This document shows positions 17,624 to 27,538 of a stretch of 64,000 nt of DNA, piece by piece. The stretch's first letter is position 1. Each line of letters opens with the position of its first letter. The stretch comes from Micromonospora violae (GTDB taxonomy: Bacteria > Actinomycetota > Actinomycetes > Mycobacteriales > Micromonosporaceae). The position numbers and the translations under genes are program-made. The stretch is from NCBI RefSeq assembly GCF_004217135.1, contig NZ_SHKK01000001.1, positions 1,364,001 through 1,428,000 of the forward strand. The letters run 5' to 3'. The notes under the pieces are model-generated. The model was not told the origin of the DNA. It did no database searches and saw nothing but the letters and a program-made list of their open reading frames with translations.

Positions 17624-20600
17624 ATGTCGCACACCCCCCTTGCGCGTCCTCGCCTGCTGGCGGTGACGACAGCAGCCCTGCTACCGCTGGGCCTGCTCGT
17701 CGCCGCGCCCCTGGCGAACGCCGCGCCCCAGCCGGCAACGCCCGGCAACTTCACCTCCTCGTTCGAGCCCGCCGACCCGCAGCCCGCCACCAGCACGGTC
17801 GAGGTCGGCGCGAACGGAAAGCCGATCCAGGCCAACCTGAGCGGCAAGGTCTCCACCCTGCCCGGCACCCTGCTCGGCCAGGTCACCGCCGTGACCGCGA
17901 GCGACGAGTACCAGCCGAGAGAGATCGCCGCGAACCTCAAGGACGACGATCCGTCCACCAAGTGGCTCGTGTTCGCCACCACCGGCTGGGTGACCTACCA
18001 GCTCGCCAAGCCGGCGACCGTGGTGCGCTACTCGCTGACCGCCGCCAACGACGCACCCGAGCGAGACCCCAAGGACTTCGTCATCCAGGGGTCGAACGAC
18101 GGCAAAGCCTGGACCGACCTGGACAAGCGCACCGGCGAGAAGTTCAGCGGTCGCTTCGCGACCAACAAGTACAGCTTCACCAACACCACCGCCTACAGCT
18201 TCTACCGGCTCAACGTCACCGCGAACTCCGGTGACCCGCTCGTGCAGCTCGGCGACTGGAACATCAGCGACGGCTCGGACGTCCCCCTGCCGGCCACGCC
18301 GATGGTCAGCGTGGTCACCGCCGGCCCGAACGACGGGTACACCACGAAGCCGGAAGCCGGCTTCACCGGGCTGGCCGCGCTGCGGTACGCCGGCGGCGCC
18401 CCGGGCAGTGGCCGCTCGTACGGGACCAACAAGCTCTTCGACGTCGACATCCCGGTCGGGCCGAAGACCCGCCTGTCGTACAAGATCTTCCCGGAGTTCA
18501 CCGGTGGGGACGGCCAGTACCCGTCCACCTACGCCGCGCTCGACCTGCACTTCACCGACGGCAGCTACCTGAGCGGGCGCGCCCCTGTCGACCAGCACGG
18601 CAACCTGCTCACCGCCGCCGGCCAGGGTGCCTCGAAGGCGCTCTTCGCCGACCAGTGGAACCTCGTGCGGACCGACCTCGGCACCATCGCGCGGGGCAAG
18701 ACGATCGACCGCATCCTGCTGGCGTACGACGCCCCCACGGCCACCGGGGACACCCGGTTCCAGGGTTGGCTCGACGACATCGAGGTGGAGGGCTCGCCGG
18801 CGTCGATCGACGGCTCGAAGCTGACCAACTACGTCGACACCCGACGTGGCACCAACTCGTCGATCGGCTTCTCGCGCGGCAACAACCTGCCGATCACCGC
18901 GGTGCCGAACGGCTTCAACTTCTTCACCCCGGTCACCGACGCGGACTCCGAATCCTGGGAGTACGAGTACCACCGCAACAACAACGAGGCCAACCTGCCC
19001 ATGCTGCAGGGCCTCGCGATCTCCCACGAGCCGAGCCCGTGGATGGGTGACCGCAACCGGATGTCGGTCATGCCGGTCGTCGGCAACGGCTCACTGACCG
19101 GTGACCCCGCCAGCCGCGCGCTCGCCTTCAGCCACGACGACGAGATCGCGCAGCCGGACCTCTACCGGGTCACGACGCAGAACGGCCTCGTCGCGGAGAT
19201 GTCGCCCACCGACCACGCCGGGATCATGCGGTTCACCTTCCCGGCCGGCCAGGCGACGGGAAGCCTGGTCTTCCACACCGGCACGTTCACCATCGGCACG
19301 GACGCCACGTTCACCGGCTGGGTCGACAACGGAAGCGGCTTCTCCGCCGGCCGCAGCCGCATGTTCGTGGCGGGCACGTTCGACCGGGCGCCGACGGCGT
19401 CCGCCGCGACCTCGGCCACCTTTGACCTCACCACGACCCGGGAGGTGACGATGCGCCTCGCGACGTCGTTCCTCTCCGTCGACCAGGCGCGCAAGAACCT
19501 CGACCTGGAGGTCACCGGCAAGAGCTTCGACCAGATCCACGCCGCCGCGACGGCCGCGTGGAAGGACCGGCTCGGCCGGGTCGAGGTGCGCGGCGCGACC
19601 GAGGCGCAGCTGGTCTCGATGTACTCGAACCTGTACCGGCTGAACCTCTACCCGAACTCGCAGTCGGAGAACACCGGCACCGCCGCCGCGCCGCGCTGGC
19701 AGTACGCGAGCCCGGTCTCGGAGCCGACCGGCACGTCGACCGCCACCCGCACCGGTGCGAAGATCGTCGACGGTCAGATCTACGTCAACAACGGTTTCTG
19801 GGACACCTACCGCACCGTGTGGCCCGCCTACTCGCTGCTCTACCCGGACATCGCGGCCAAGATCGCGGACGGCTTCGTCCAGCACTACCGCGATGGCGGT
19901 TGGATCGCCCGCTGGTCGTCGCCCGGCTACGCGGACCTGATGACCGGCACCAGCTCCAACGTGGCGCTGGCCCAGGCGTACCTCTCCGGGGTCAAGCTGC
20001 CCGACCCGCTCGCGGCGTACAACGCGGCCGTCAAGGACGCGACCGTCGCGTCCGGGCGTCCCGAGGTCGGCCGCAAGGGCATCGAAAACTCGCTGTTCCT
20101 CGGCTACACCCCGACCTCCACGCCGGAGTCGGTGTCGTGGGCGCTGGAGGGCTACATCAACGACTACGGCATCGGCAACATGGGTGCGGCCCTCGCCAAG
20201 GACCCGGCCACGCCGAAGTCGGAGCGCGCCCGGCTCAAGGAGGAGTCGCGCTACTTCCTGGAGCGCGCCCGCAACTACGTCCACCTGTTCGACTCGAAGA
20301 CGAAGCTCATGCAGGGCCGCGACGCCGCCGGCAACTTCCTCGCCGGTGACCCGCTGGACTGGGGTGGCGTCTACACCGAGACGAACGGGTGGAACTTCGC
20401 CTTCACCGCGCAGCAGGACGGTCAGGGCCTGGCCAACCTGGTCGGTGGGCAGAAGGCGTTGCGCGACAAGCTCGACACCTACTTCTCCACCCCGGAGAAC
20501 GCCGACCGCCCCGGCGGGTACGGCGGCATCATCCACGAGATGGTCGAGGCGCGAGCGGTGCGGATGGGTCAGCTCGGCATGAGCAACCAGCCGTCACACC

Positions 20601-23230
20601 ACATCCCGTACATGTACAACTTCGCTGGCGCGCCGGACAAGACCCAGGCGGCGGTCCGGGAGATCCTGCGTCGCCTCTACGTCGGCAGTGAGATCGGCCA
20701 GGGCTACCTGGGCGACGAGGACAACGGCGAGATGTCGTCCTGGTACATCCTCAGCTCGCTGGGCATCTACCCGCTGCAGGCCGGGTCGTCCGAGTGGACC
20801 ATCGGCTCGCCGCAGTTCACCAGGATGACCGTGCACCGCAGCACCGGCGACATCGTCGTCAACGCGCCGAACAACAGCGTCGCGAACGTCTACGTGCAGG
20901 ACGTCAAGGTCAACGGCAAGAAGCAGCGCGGCCTCTCCCTGGACGTGTCGGCGTTCGCCAAGGGCGGCACCATCGACTTCCAGATGGGCCCGAAGCCGTC
21001 GTCGTGGGGCAGCGGCAAGAACGACGCGCCGCCGTCGCTGACCAAGGGCAACGAGGCTCCGAAGCCGTTGCAGGACGTCACCGGCCCCGGCCTCGGCACC
21101 GCGACCGCCACCGGCGGTCAGGACGCGAAGAAGCTCTTCGACGACTCGTCCACCTCGCAGCTGACCTTCACCTCGGCGACTCCGGAGATCACCTGGGCCT
21201 TCCGTGCCGGCAAGCAGAAGCCGACGTACTACACGGTCACGTCCGGGGCCGCTGCGGGCGATCCGGCGAACTGGCGCCTACAGGGCTCCAACGACGGCCT
21301 CACCTGGACCACCGTCGACTCCCGCACGGATCAGGTGTTCCCGTGGCGCAACCAGACCCGCCCGTACTCGATCGACAAGCCGGGACGCTTCGCGCAGTTC
21401 CGCCTCGCCGTGACCAGGACCGTCGGCGCCGCGCAGACCAACCTCGCCGAGGTCGAACTGCTCACCGGGGGTGACCTCGACCTCGGCGGCGGCGACATCG
21501 CGGTGACCGCCACGGAGGGCGTGCACGCCACCGCCGGCGCACCCGTCTCGATGCCGCTGGGCACCGTCACCGGCGGCGACGCCAACGGCTACCAGGCCAC
21601 CATCGACTGGGGTGACGGCACGCCGGTCACCGCGGGCACGTTGACGTTGAGCTCCCGGTCGGTCTACCGCATCGGTGGGTCGCACACCTACGCCACGCCG
21701 GGCTACCACCAGGCGACCGTCACGGTGACTGACGGCGCAAGCCAGAGCGCCGCGACGGTCGGCGTCGAGGTGGCGTACGCCCCGTCCTCCGGTCTCGCCG
21801 CCGCGTTCGACACCGTCTGCGTCGGTGACGAAGCGGTCCTCGCGGCCGACTGTGACGCCAAGTCGTGGGCGTACTCGCGGGCCGCCCTGGCGGCCGGCGG
21901 TGCGATCCAGGGCCAGCCGCAGCAGGTTCCCGGAACCGCGCTGCGGTACACCCTGCCGGTGATCCCGGCCGGGCAGCCGGACAACGCTACCGGTAACGGG
22001 GCGACGGTCGTTCTCGACCTTCCGCAGGACGCGAAGAGCATCTCGTTCATCGGCGCCGGAACGCAGGGCAACCAGAGCACCACCGGTACGGCGACGTTCA
22101 GCGACGGCAGCACGGCCAGCATTCCGATCCAGTTCAGCGACTGGACGCTGGGCGGCAACGCCAACGGCACCCCGTCCTACGGCAACATCATCGTCGCCCG
22201 GACGGCGTACCGCCTGCACGGCCTGAGCCGGGACGGCGCCCAGCCGTTCCTGTTCGCCACTGCGCCGTACCAGATTCCGGCGGGCAAGACGCTGGTGTCG
22301 GTGACCCTGCCGACGCAGACCGGTGACCCTCGCTCGGCGGGTCGGATCCACGTGTTCGCCGTGGCCAACGACGGCACGCCCACCGCGGCGCTGGCCACCG
22401 TGGCCCCGAAGGACCAGACGGTCGAGGCCGGGCAGACCCTCGCGGCGAACCTCGGTACGGTGACCGGCGGTGTTCCCGGCGCGACGGGCTACCGTGCCCG
22501 CGTCCAGTGGGGTGACGGCACGATTCCGAACGACGTGACGATCGGTGCGTCCGGCGCGATGAGTGGCCAGCACACCTACTCGCGGGAGGGCACCTACACG
22601 GTGCGCGTCACCGCGTGGGACACGCAGTCGAGCCGCTCCGGGTCCTTCACCGTCACCGTGGTCCGCGGCGGATCGCAGCCGTCGATCGCGCTGTCCGCGT
22701 CCGGGACCGTCCGGGGCGGTGCGGCGATCACCGTCGCCGGCAGCGGCTTCGCCGCGGGTGAGCAGGTGACCGTCAGCGTCGGCACCGACCCGGGCCGGAC
22801 CATGAAGGTCGCGGCCTCCGCGTCGGGAACGGTCCGCGTCTCGGTGCCGACCTCCGGCAACGCGCAACCCGGCCGGTACGCCGTCACCGCGACGGGCGCG
22901 TCCTCGCGTACGCCGGCCACGGCCACCGTCCAGGTGACCGGGGAGCCGCAGGCGCGGACCTACCGGCCGCGGGCGGCGCTGCTGACCCGCTCGGGGCCGC
23001 GCGGCACGGCGATCACGCTCGACGGCTACGGGTTCGCTCCGAACGAGACGGTCACCGTCACCTTCGGGAGCGGACTCGCGGTCAGCACGGTGCGCGCCAA
23101 CGGTGACGGCGTCATCTCCGGAGCGACGGTCAGCGTTCCGGGTGTGGCGAAGGCGGGCGCCACCAGCGTCACGCTGAACGGTGCCACGTCGGCGACGACG
23201 GTGTCCCGACCGTTCACCGTCACCGGCTAA
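17624..23230 (+). CDS. Giant secreted GH92 alpha-mannosidase, multidomain
   Basis: An 1868-aa secreted, calcium-dependent exo-alpha-mannosidase. From the ATG at 17624 a signal peptide (RLLAVTTAALLPLGLLVAAPLANA) is followed by an F5/8-type discoidin domain (about 86-215). The GH92 catalytic region spans about 400-1130 and shows NNGFWDTYRTVWP, GIIHEMVEARAVRMGQLGMS, HHIPYMYNFAG and YLGDEDNGEMSSWY. A second discoidin domain (about 1160-1285), two PKD-like repeats (TIDWGDGTPV, RVQWGDGTIP) and two IPT/Ig-like repeats (GSGFAAGEQVTVSV, GYGFAPNETVTVTF) complete it. Typical GH92 enzymes are 700-1200 aa, so this is long through added binding domains. Likely target is mannan or N-glycan mannose. Its stop overlaps the convergent membrane-protein gene by four bases. 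Confidence 0.95.
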   Translation: MSHTPLARPRLLAVTTAALLPLGLLVAAPLANAAPQPATPGNFTSSFEPADPQPATSTVEVGANGKPIQANLSGKVSTLPGTLLGQVTAVTASDEYQPREIAANLKDDDPSTKWLVFATTGWVTYQLAKPATVVRYSLTAANDAPERDPKDFVIQGSNDGKAWTDLDKRTGEKFSGRFATNKYSFTNTTAYSFYRLNVTANSGDPLVQLGDWNISDGSDVPLPATPMVSVVTAGPNDGYTTKPEAGFTGLAALRYAGGAPGSGRSYGTNKLFDVDIPVGPKTRLSYKIFPEFTGGDGQYPSTYAALDLHFTDGSYLSGRAPVDQHGNLLTAAGQGASKALFADQWNLVRTDLGTIARGKTIDRILLAYDAPTATGDTRFQGWLDDIEVEGSPASIDGSKLTNYVDTRRGTNSSIGFSRGNNLPITAVPNGFNFFTPVTDADSESWEYEYHRNNNEANLPMLQGLAISHEPSPWMGDRNRMSVMPVVGNGSLTGDPASRALAFSHDDEIAQPDLYRVTTQNGLVAEMSPTDHAGIMRFTFPAGQATGSLVFHTGTFTIGTDATFTGWVDNGSGFSAGRSRMFVAGTFDRAPTASAATSATFDLTTTREVTMRLATSFLSVDQARKNLDLEVTGKSFDQIHAAATAAWKDRLGRVEVRGATEAQLVSMYSNLYRLNLYPNSQSENTGTAAAPRWQYASPVSEPTGTSTATRTGAKIVDGQIYVNNGFWDTYRTVWPAYSLLYPDIAAKIADGFVQHYRDGGWIARWSSPGYADLMTGTSSNVALAQAYLSGVKLPDPLAAYNAAVKDATVASGRPEVGRKGIENSLFLGYTPTSTPESVSWALEGYINDYGIGNMGAALAKDPATPKSERARLKEESRYFLERARNYVHLFDSKTKLMQGRDAAGNFLAGDPLDWGGVYTETNGWNFAFTAQQDGQGLANLVGGQKALRDKLDTYFSTPENADRPGGYGGIIHEMVEARAVRMGQLGMSNQPSHHIPYMYNFAGAPDKTQAAVREILRRLYVGSEIGQGYLGDEDNGEMSSWYILSSLGIYPLQAGSSEWTIGSPQFTRMTVHRSTGDIVVNAPNNSVANVYVQDVKVNGKKQRGLSLDVSAFAKGGTIDFQMGPKPSSWGSGKNDAPPSLTKGNEAPKPLQDVTGPGLGTATATGGQDAKKLFDDSSTSQLTFTSATPEITWAFRAGKQKPTYYTVTSGAAAGDPANWRLQGSNDGLTWTTVDSRTDQVFPWRNQTRPYSIDKPGRFAQFRLAVTRTVGAAQTNLAEVELLTGGDLDLGGGDIAVTATEGVHATAGAPVSMPLGTVTGGDANGYQATIDWGDGTPVTAGTLTLSSRSVYRIGGSHTYATPGYHQATVTVTDGASQSAATVGVEVAYAPSSGLAAAFDTVCVGDEAVLAADCDAKSWAYSRAALAAGGAIQGQPQQVPGTALRYTLPVIPAGQPDNATGNGATVVLDLPQDAKSISFIGAGTQGNQSTTGTATFSDGSTASIPIQFSDWTLGGNANGTPSYGNIIVARTAYRLHGLSRDGAQPFLFATAPYQIPAGKTLVSVTLPTQTGDPRSAGRIHVFAVANDGTPTAALATVAPKDQTVEAGQTLAANLGTVTGGVPGATGYRARVQWGDGTIPNDVTIGASGAMSGQHTYSREGTYTVRVTAWDTQSSRSGSFTVTVVRGGSQPSIALSASGTVRGGAAITVAGSGFAAGEQVTVSVGTDPGRTMKVAASASGTVRVSVPTSGNAQPGRYAVTATGASSRTPATATVQVTGEPQARTYRPRAALLTRSGPRGTAITLDGYGFAPNETVTVTFGSGLAVSTVRANGDGVISGATVSVPGVAKAGATSVTLNGATSATTVSRPFTVTG

Positions 23231-24165
23231 CTACCGCCTCGCAGATCGGGAAAGGTCGCTCGTTGGACCTGTCGTGATGCGAGACGGGTTGACGAATCAC
23301 GAGTGGGCCGTGCCGGCTCCCGGCCGGCGCGGCCCACTCGCGCGTCCCTGCTGCGGCCCCACCGGGTCCGCCCGCCGGGCTTGAAGACCGAGAGGATCGT
23401 CGCGGCCCACAGCAGGGTGGCGAACAGCCCCATGGCGCCGATCAGCAGCATCCCGGTGGTCCCGGTCTCGATCGGGCCGGATGCGCTGCGGGCCTCAAGT
23501 TCCTCGATCCAGGGGCCTTCGAAGACCGCGAGAAACGGTAGGGCGAGCGCGATAACCAGCTTGGCCAGCACCCACCTGTGTTTGAGCAGACCCCACGGGG
23601 TGCCGAGCGAAACCACGACACCGGTGATGATCGCCGCAAAGGCGCTCGGGATCGCCAGCATAATCTCGAACGTGTGCAGCAACAGGTAAGCCCCGTGCTG
23701 TAGCTCGTGGCTGTCGGCCACCGCCCCGGTGATTGCCAGCAACAGCATGCCGGTCGCGACGCCCAGCCAACCGACCCCGATGCCGACGTGCAGCGTCAGC
23801 CACACCTTCCGCGGCGTCCGCCCCAGGCGGGGGAAGCGCGGCTTCAGGCCGACCGCGATCGCCGAGGACAGGGCCATCCCGAGCCACGGGGTGGCGTGGG
23901 CGAGCAGAAACAGGAACTGCGCCGGCACGAAGAGCAGATGGAAGACGATCAGCACCTGCCGGGTACGGGCGGCGAGTGCGGGGTGCCTGAGCGCGAGCCA
24001 GCCGCCGAACGAAAGCACTGTGGCAAGCGCGTAACCGGATGTCGCCGCGGTCGTGAAGAGCGGATGCGGTGGATCGGGACGCAGCGCGGTCAAGGTGCCT
24101 GCGGTGAGGGCGAAAACACCGAAGACGAGCTGCATCATTCGCGGGTCGAGATGTCGTCTGGCCAT
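23227..24165 (-). CDS. DUF2269-like multi-pass membrane protein
   Basis: A 312-aa integral membrane protein of unknown function. About eight hydrophobic spans are visible. The stretch LHVGIGVGWLGVATGMLLLA ... PSAFAAIITGVVVSLGTPWGLLKHRWVLAKL has the pattern of the DUF2269/YndJ-type membrane family. The tail after residue about 270 is Arg-rich and cytosolic. The ATG at 24165 has a GAGGG ribosome site; an earlier in-frame start would overlap the histidine-kinase gene. It is divergent from the two-component pair with only 85 bp between starts, so it is a plausible target of that system. Confidence 0.75.
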   Translation of the reverse strand: MARRHLDPRMMQLVFGVFALTAGTLTALRPDPPHPLFTTAATSGYALATVLSFGGWLALRHPALAARTRQVLIVFHLLFVPAQFLFLLAHATPWLGMALSSAIAVGLKPRFPRLGRTPRKVWLTLHVGIGVGWLGVATGMLLLAITGAVADSHELQHGAYLLLHTFEIMLAIPSAFAAIITGVVVSLGTPWGLLKHRWVLAKLVIALALPFLAVFEGPWIEELEARSASGPIETGTTGMLLIGAMGLFATLLWAATILSVFKPGGRTRWGRSRDARVGRAGREPARPTRDSSTRLASRQVQRATFPDLRGGS

Positions 24166-24250
24166 GCCCCCAACCCTCGCCGGGGCGCGTCGCGCGGTGC
24201 GTCGGCGGATCCGACAGAACGAATCAATCTCTCGGTGATGACCGGCGGGG

Positions 24251-25495
24251 GTGGCGTACATCTTTAGGCCGATGCCTGTGCCCGTCGGTCGGCCCTACGC
24301 TGGCAGCATCATAATCTCGCGTCTCCTGAACCAGCTTCTGCGCTGGTCCCGCGGCCGGTCGATGATCGACGCGGTAGCGGCGTTCGCCATGGCAGCGTGC
24401 GCGGCGACCGGCCAGTTCGGGGTGGACTTCTTCGGTCCTGCCCTCGCCGGCTTCGGTCCCGGCCTTCCTCCGGTGTGGCTCGGCAGCTCGCTCGGCCTCG
24501 CGGTCGGCCTGCTGACCTGGCGGCGCCGACAGGCTCCGACGGTCCTGCTGGCTGGTGCCCTGACGGCGACCGCGCTCGTGTCGGCCCAGGCGACGGTGGT
24601 GCTCGCGCTCTACACGCTGGCAGAGCGCACCATGGCGTGGCCGAAGGTCGCCGTGAGCGTGCTGGTCTCGGTGGTCCTGGTCGGCACCCCGATATGGCGG
24701 TACGCCGGCGCGGACGGAGCGATCCCGGTCACCGTCGCAGTCTGCGTTGCCCCGGCCTTCCTCGGGCTGTACGTCGGCACCCGACGCGAGCTGGTCGAAC
24801 GGATACGGGAGCGGGCCGAACGCCTCGAACGCGAACAGCACCAGCGTGTGGCCCAGGCCCGGAGCGACGAACGGGCCCAGATCGCCCGCGATATGCATGA
24901 CGTCGTCGCCCATCGGGTGGCGCTGATTGTGCTGCAGGCCACCGCCCTGGAGTCGGCCGGGGGTGAGGACGCGGTGGTCCGGGGACGGCAGATCGGAGCG
25001 ATCGGGCGTGAGGCACTCGCTGAGCTGCGCGCTCTGGTCGGAATTCTCCGCAGCGATGATGACGCGCCGATTACCCCGCACCCCGGCGTGGCCGATCTCG
25101 ACGCGTTGGTCGCGGACTCTCGGCGGCTCGGTGTACCGGTCACCCTGAGCCTGGAGAAGGAAACCGCTGAACGCCTACCGCTGCTGGTCGAGCACGCCGC
25201 CTACCGCATCGTCCAGGAGTCCCTCACCAACGTGCACAAGCACGCTCCCGGTGCCAGAACCCGGATCCGCATCAGGCAGACGCGGCAGTCGCTTCAGGTG
25301 GTGATCAGTAGCGGCCGCGGACGGCCCACCACGACCCCGCCGCTGCCGGGCGGCCGCCACGGGCTCCTCGGCCTCGCCGAGCGCGTTCACCTGATTGGCG
25401 GGGAACTGACCTCCGGCCCCACGGCCGATGGAGGGTTCAGCCTGGTCGCCGAGCTACCGATCGCACCGGGAAGAAACCATGACCTCACCGACTAG
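24251..25495 (+). CDS. DesK/NarX-type sensor histidine kinase
   Basis: A membrane histidine kinase of about 414 aa (start uncertain: GTG 24251, ATG 24272 or ATG 24362, none with a strong ribosome site). The N-terminal half has about four transmembrane helices with almost no extracytoplasmic loop, so it probably senses the membrane itself. The HisKA_3 box is ARDMHDVVAHRVALI, with the phospho-acceptor His near residue 215. The ATPase domain has N-box RIVQESLTNVHKHA and G-box GGRHGLLGLAERV; the usual short acidic G1 motif is weak. It overlaps the response-regulator gene by 17 bp, so they form one unit. Confidence 0.9.
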   Translation: MAYIFRPMPVPVGRPYAGSIIISRLLNQLLRWSRGRSMIDAVAAFAMAACAATGQFGVDFFGPALAGFGPGLPPVWLGSSLGLAVGLLTWRRRQAPTVLLAGALTATALVSAQATVVLALYTLAERTMAWPKVAVSVLVSVVLVGTPIWRYAGADGAIPVTVAVCVAPAFLGLYVGTRRELVERIRERAERLEREQHQRVAQARSDERAQIARDMHDVVAHRVALIVLQATALESAGGEDAVVRGRQIGAIGREALAELRALVGILRSDDDAPITPHPGVADLDALVADSRRLGVPVTLSLEKETAERLPLLVEHAAYRIVQESLTNVHKHAPGARTRIRIRQTRQSLQVVISSGRGRPTTTPPLPGGRHGLLGLAERVHLIGGELTSGPTADGGFSLVAELPIAPGRNHDLTD

Positions 25496-26138
25496 AACCT
25501 TGATCGTCGACGACGAATGGATGGTGCGTTCGACGCTGCGCACCATCCTCGACGCGGCCCCGGACATCGCGGTGGTGGGAGAGGCGTCCGACGGAGCCGA
25601 AGCGGTCGAGTTCGCACGGACGCTCCGGCCCGACGTCGTCCTCATGGACATCCGCATGCCGCGGACCGACGGGCTGACTGCGATCGAGCGGATCGCCCGG
25701 CTCGATCGGCCACCGCACGTCGTCGTGCTCACCACATTCGATCTCGACGAGTACGTGCACACCGCCCTACGCTACGGCGCCGTCGGCTTCCTGCTGAAGG
25801 ATGCCTCCGCCGAGGACATGCTCAACGCGGTGCGCAGCGCGGCGCGCGGTGACGCGATGATCTCCCCGAGGGTCACCCGCAGGCTGCTTCGACAATTCTC
25901 GGGCCCGACATCCCACCGGCGCAGCAATGCCGAACAACGACTAGCGGTGCTCACCGAAAGGGAGCGGGAAGTCCTGGTAGCTGTCGGTGGCGGATTGTCC
26001 AACACCGCGATCGCGGCCACGCTCTTCATGAGTGAGGCGACGGTGAAGACCCACGTCAGCCGCATTCTGGCGAAGCTGGGCCTGGCCAATCGGGTCCAGG
26101 CCGCGATTCTCGCCTACCAAGCCGGCGTGCTGGACTGA
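25479..26138 (+). CDS. NarL/FixJ-family response regulator
   Basis: A 219-aa response regulator paired with the kinase whose gene it overlaps. The receiver domain has the acidic pocket in LIVDDEWMVRSTL and the phospho-acceptor Asp near residue 55 in VVLMDIRMP, then the conserved Thr in VVLTTFD and Lys in FLLKDAS. The C-terminal LuxR-type HTH is LTEREREVLVAVGGGLSNTAIA...EATVKTHVSRILAKLGLANR. The start is the ATG at 25479; a longer in-frame start within the kinase gene has no family match. It probably controls the divergent membrane-protein gene and its own operon, an inference from position. Confidence 0.93.
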   Translation: MTSPTRTLIVDDEWMVRSTLRTILDAAPDIAVVGEASDGAEAVEFARTLRPDVVLMDIRMPRTDGLTAIERIARLDRPPHVVVLTTFDLDEYVHTALRYGAVGFLLKDASAEDMLNAVRSAARGDAMISPRVTRRLLRQFSGPTSHRRSNAEQRLAVLTEREREVLVAVGGGLSNTAIAATLFMSEATVKTHVSRILAKLGLANRVQAAILAYQAGVLD

Positions 26139-26140
26139 CC

Positions 26141-26491
26141 TCAGCCTGTTCGCGGTGTGGTCAGTCGTAGGTGCCAGCGGGTGTCCGGGCTCGTGAGCCG
26201 GACAACGGCCAACGGCTCCACGTCTACCTGCCGGTATGTCGCCAAAGGCAGGTCCAGAGCGTGCACGACCGCGACCCGGATCACCAGCGGGCGCGCGATC
26301 GCGGTGACCCGTCGGCCGGTGCCTCGTTGCCCGTCCAACCAGCGACCGACCCGATCCCGTAGAGCCGCGACGGACTCACCGCCGTGCGGCGCGGAGTCAG
26401 CGCTGGAGAGGCACTCGTGCAGCACCTGCGGCTGCTCGACGGCGATCTCCTCGATCGAACGCCCGGCCCAGTCACCAGGGCACCGACGGTG
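26141..26491 (-). pseudogene. Histidine phosphatase (phosphoglycerate-mutase fold) remnant
   Basis: The reverse strand encodes the C-terminal part of a histidine phosphatase: DWAGRSIEEIAVEQP, HGGESVAALRDRVGRWLDGQ, VRVAVVHALDLPLATYRQVDV. An in-frame stop at 26492-26494 cuts it before the N-terminus, and no RHGE/T catalytic motif follows upstream in any frame. The second conserved catalytic His, expected in a SHG-type motif, is replaced in TAIARPLVIRVA. The remaining piece cannot be active. A short 94-aa reading from 26425 is open but is only the tail of the domain. It ends 2 bp after the response-regulator stop. Confidence 0.7.
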
Positions 26492-26612
26492 TCACCGACC
26501 CGCGGTGTCGATCGGGTCGGAGCGGTAGCGGGGGCAGGGAGATTCGTCAGACCAAAAGACGACTGTGTCGGGGGCCGGCCACGTCGCGCGTTCCGCCATC
26601 TATGAACAGTCT

Positions 26613-26626
26613 GTTACCGCTAACAT
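26613..26626. promoter_or_regulatory. LacI-style operator, copy 1
   Basis: TGTTACCGCTAACA has perfect TGTTA/TAACA arms around CCGC. It matches the larger palindrome at 27513-27538 and lies about 110 bp upstream of the first recognisable codon of the lactonase remnant. Confidence 0.55.
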
Positions 26627-26732
26627 GGTCAATCTGCCAGATCGGTGGTGTGTCTCCGGGTTGGCCCGGTGGGGTTCGATCAGTGGCCGGGGCGGGGTGT
26701 GGGGTGGACGTGACGGCGCCGGGACGGGTCCG

Positions 26733-27485
26733 ATGACGACGGGCGAACTCGCCCCGGTGGCCCGGGCCGCCGGGGCGGCGAAGACCGTGGTCGTGCAGTC
26801 CGTCGCCGTCCGGTCGGAGACTCCCGAGCTGCTGGCATCGCGGCCGACGACCCCCTCGTCGCCGGGGTCGTCGGCTGGGTCGACCTCACCGCGGCCGACG
26901 TCGGTCGTCGCCTCGACCGGCCACGCCGGGCGCGCGGCGGTGAGCGGCTGGTCGGCATCCGCCACCTGGTCCAGTCCGAACCAGATCCGACCTATCTCGA
27001 CCGTCTCGAGGCGCGGCGGGGCGTCGCCGCCGTCGGTGCCGTCGGTCTCGTCTTCGACCTCCTGGTGCGTCCGCACCAACTGCCGGCGGCCACCCAGCTC
27101 GTCCGCGACCGCCCCAGGTACGGTTCGTCCTCGACCACCTCGGCAAGCCCTCGCTCGGGCGGGCCGATCTCGATGACTGGCGCCGCGACCTGCGGGCGCT
27201 GGCGGCCGAGCCCAACACGACGGCGAAGCTCTCCGGCCTGGCGACCGGGGTGAGGGTGGTTCCTGGACGGCCGCCGACCTGCGGCCCGCCGTCGAGCACG
27301 CCCTCGACGTGTTCGGGCCGGATCGGCTGATGTTCGGCTCGGACTGGCCGGTGTGCCTGCTCGCCACCTCGTACACCCGCTGGGTGGCGGCTCTCGGTGA
27401 GTTGCTGGCCCCGCTCTCCGACGGTGAGCGCTCGGCGATCTGGCGGCAGACCGCCGCCGGGGCGTACGGGTTGTCCCTGTCCTGA
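26733..27485 (+). pseudogene. L-fuconolactonase-type amidohydrolase, broken by frameshifts
   Basis: Reading across three frames recovers a near-complete amidohydrolase-2 lactonase: TTGELAPVARAAGAAKTVVV to ETPELLA, then IAADDPLVAGVVGWVDLT to HQLPAATQLVRDRPR, then VRFVLDHLGKPSLGRADL to KLSGLATGV, then SWTAADLRPAVEHALDVFGP, LMFGSDWPVCLLATSY and the end YGLSLS. Frame changes fall near 26836, 27117 and 27258. The N-terminal HHH-W metal motif is not found. Intact relatives hydrolyse L-fucono-, L-rhamnono- or related sugar lactones, exactly the step missing between the dehydrogenase and dehydratase encoded next door. Clean stretches between shifts suggest recent decay, or several sequencing errors. 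Confidence 0.8.
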
Positions 27486-27512
27486 GGCGGCAGCGACTTC
27501 CGTCCTGGTGAC

Positions 27513-27538
27513 ATAGCATGTTATCGATAACATGCTAT
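27513..27538. promoter_or_regulatory. 26-bp perfect palindrome, LacI-style operator copy 2
   Basis: A perfect 26-bp dyad centred on TCGA between 27525 and 27526, with core TGTTATCGATAACA at 27519-27532. It has the TGTTA-N4-TAACA form shared with 26613-26626. GTGACA at 27508 and a weak CATGCT 17 bp later would place it between -35 and -10 of the transporter operon. No LacI-family gene is in the window. Confidence 0.75.

Noticed and set aside
26600..27514. 304-aa reverse-strand protein
   Set aside because: The forward strand shows interrupted but clear lactonase homology, so the reverse frame is a shadow.
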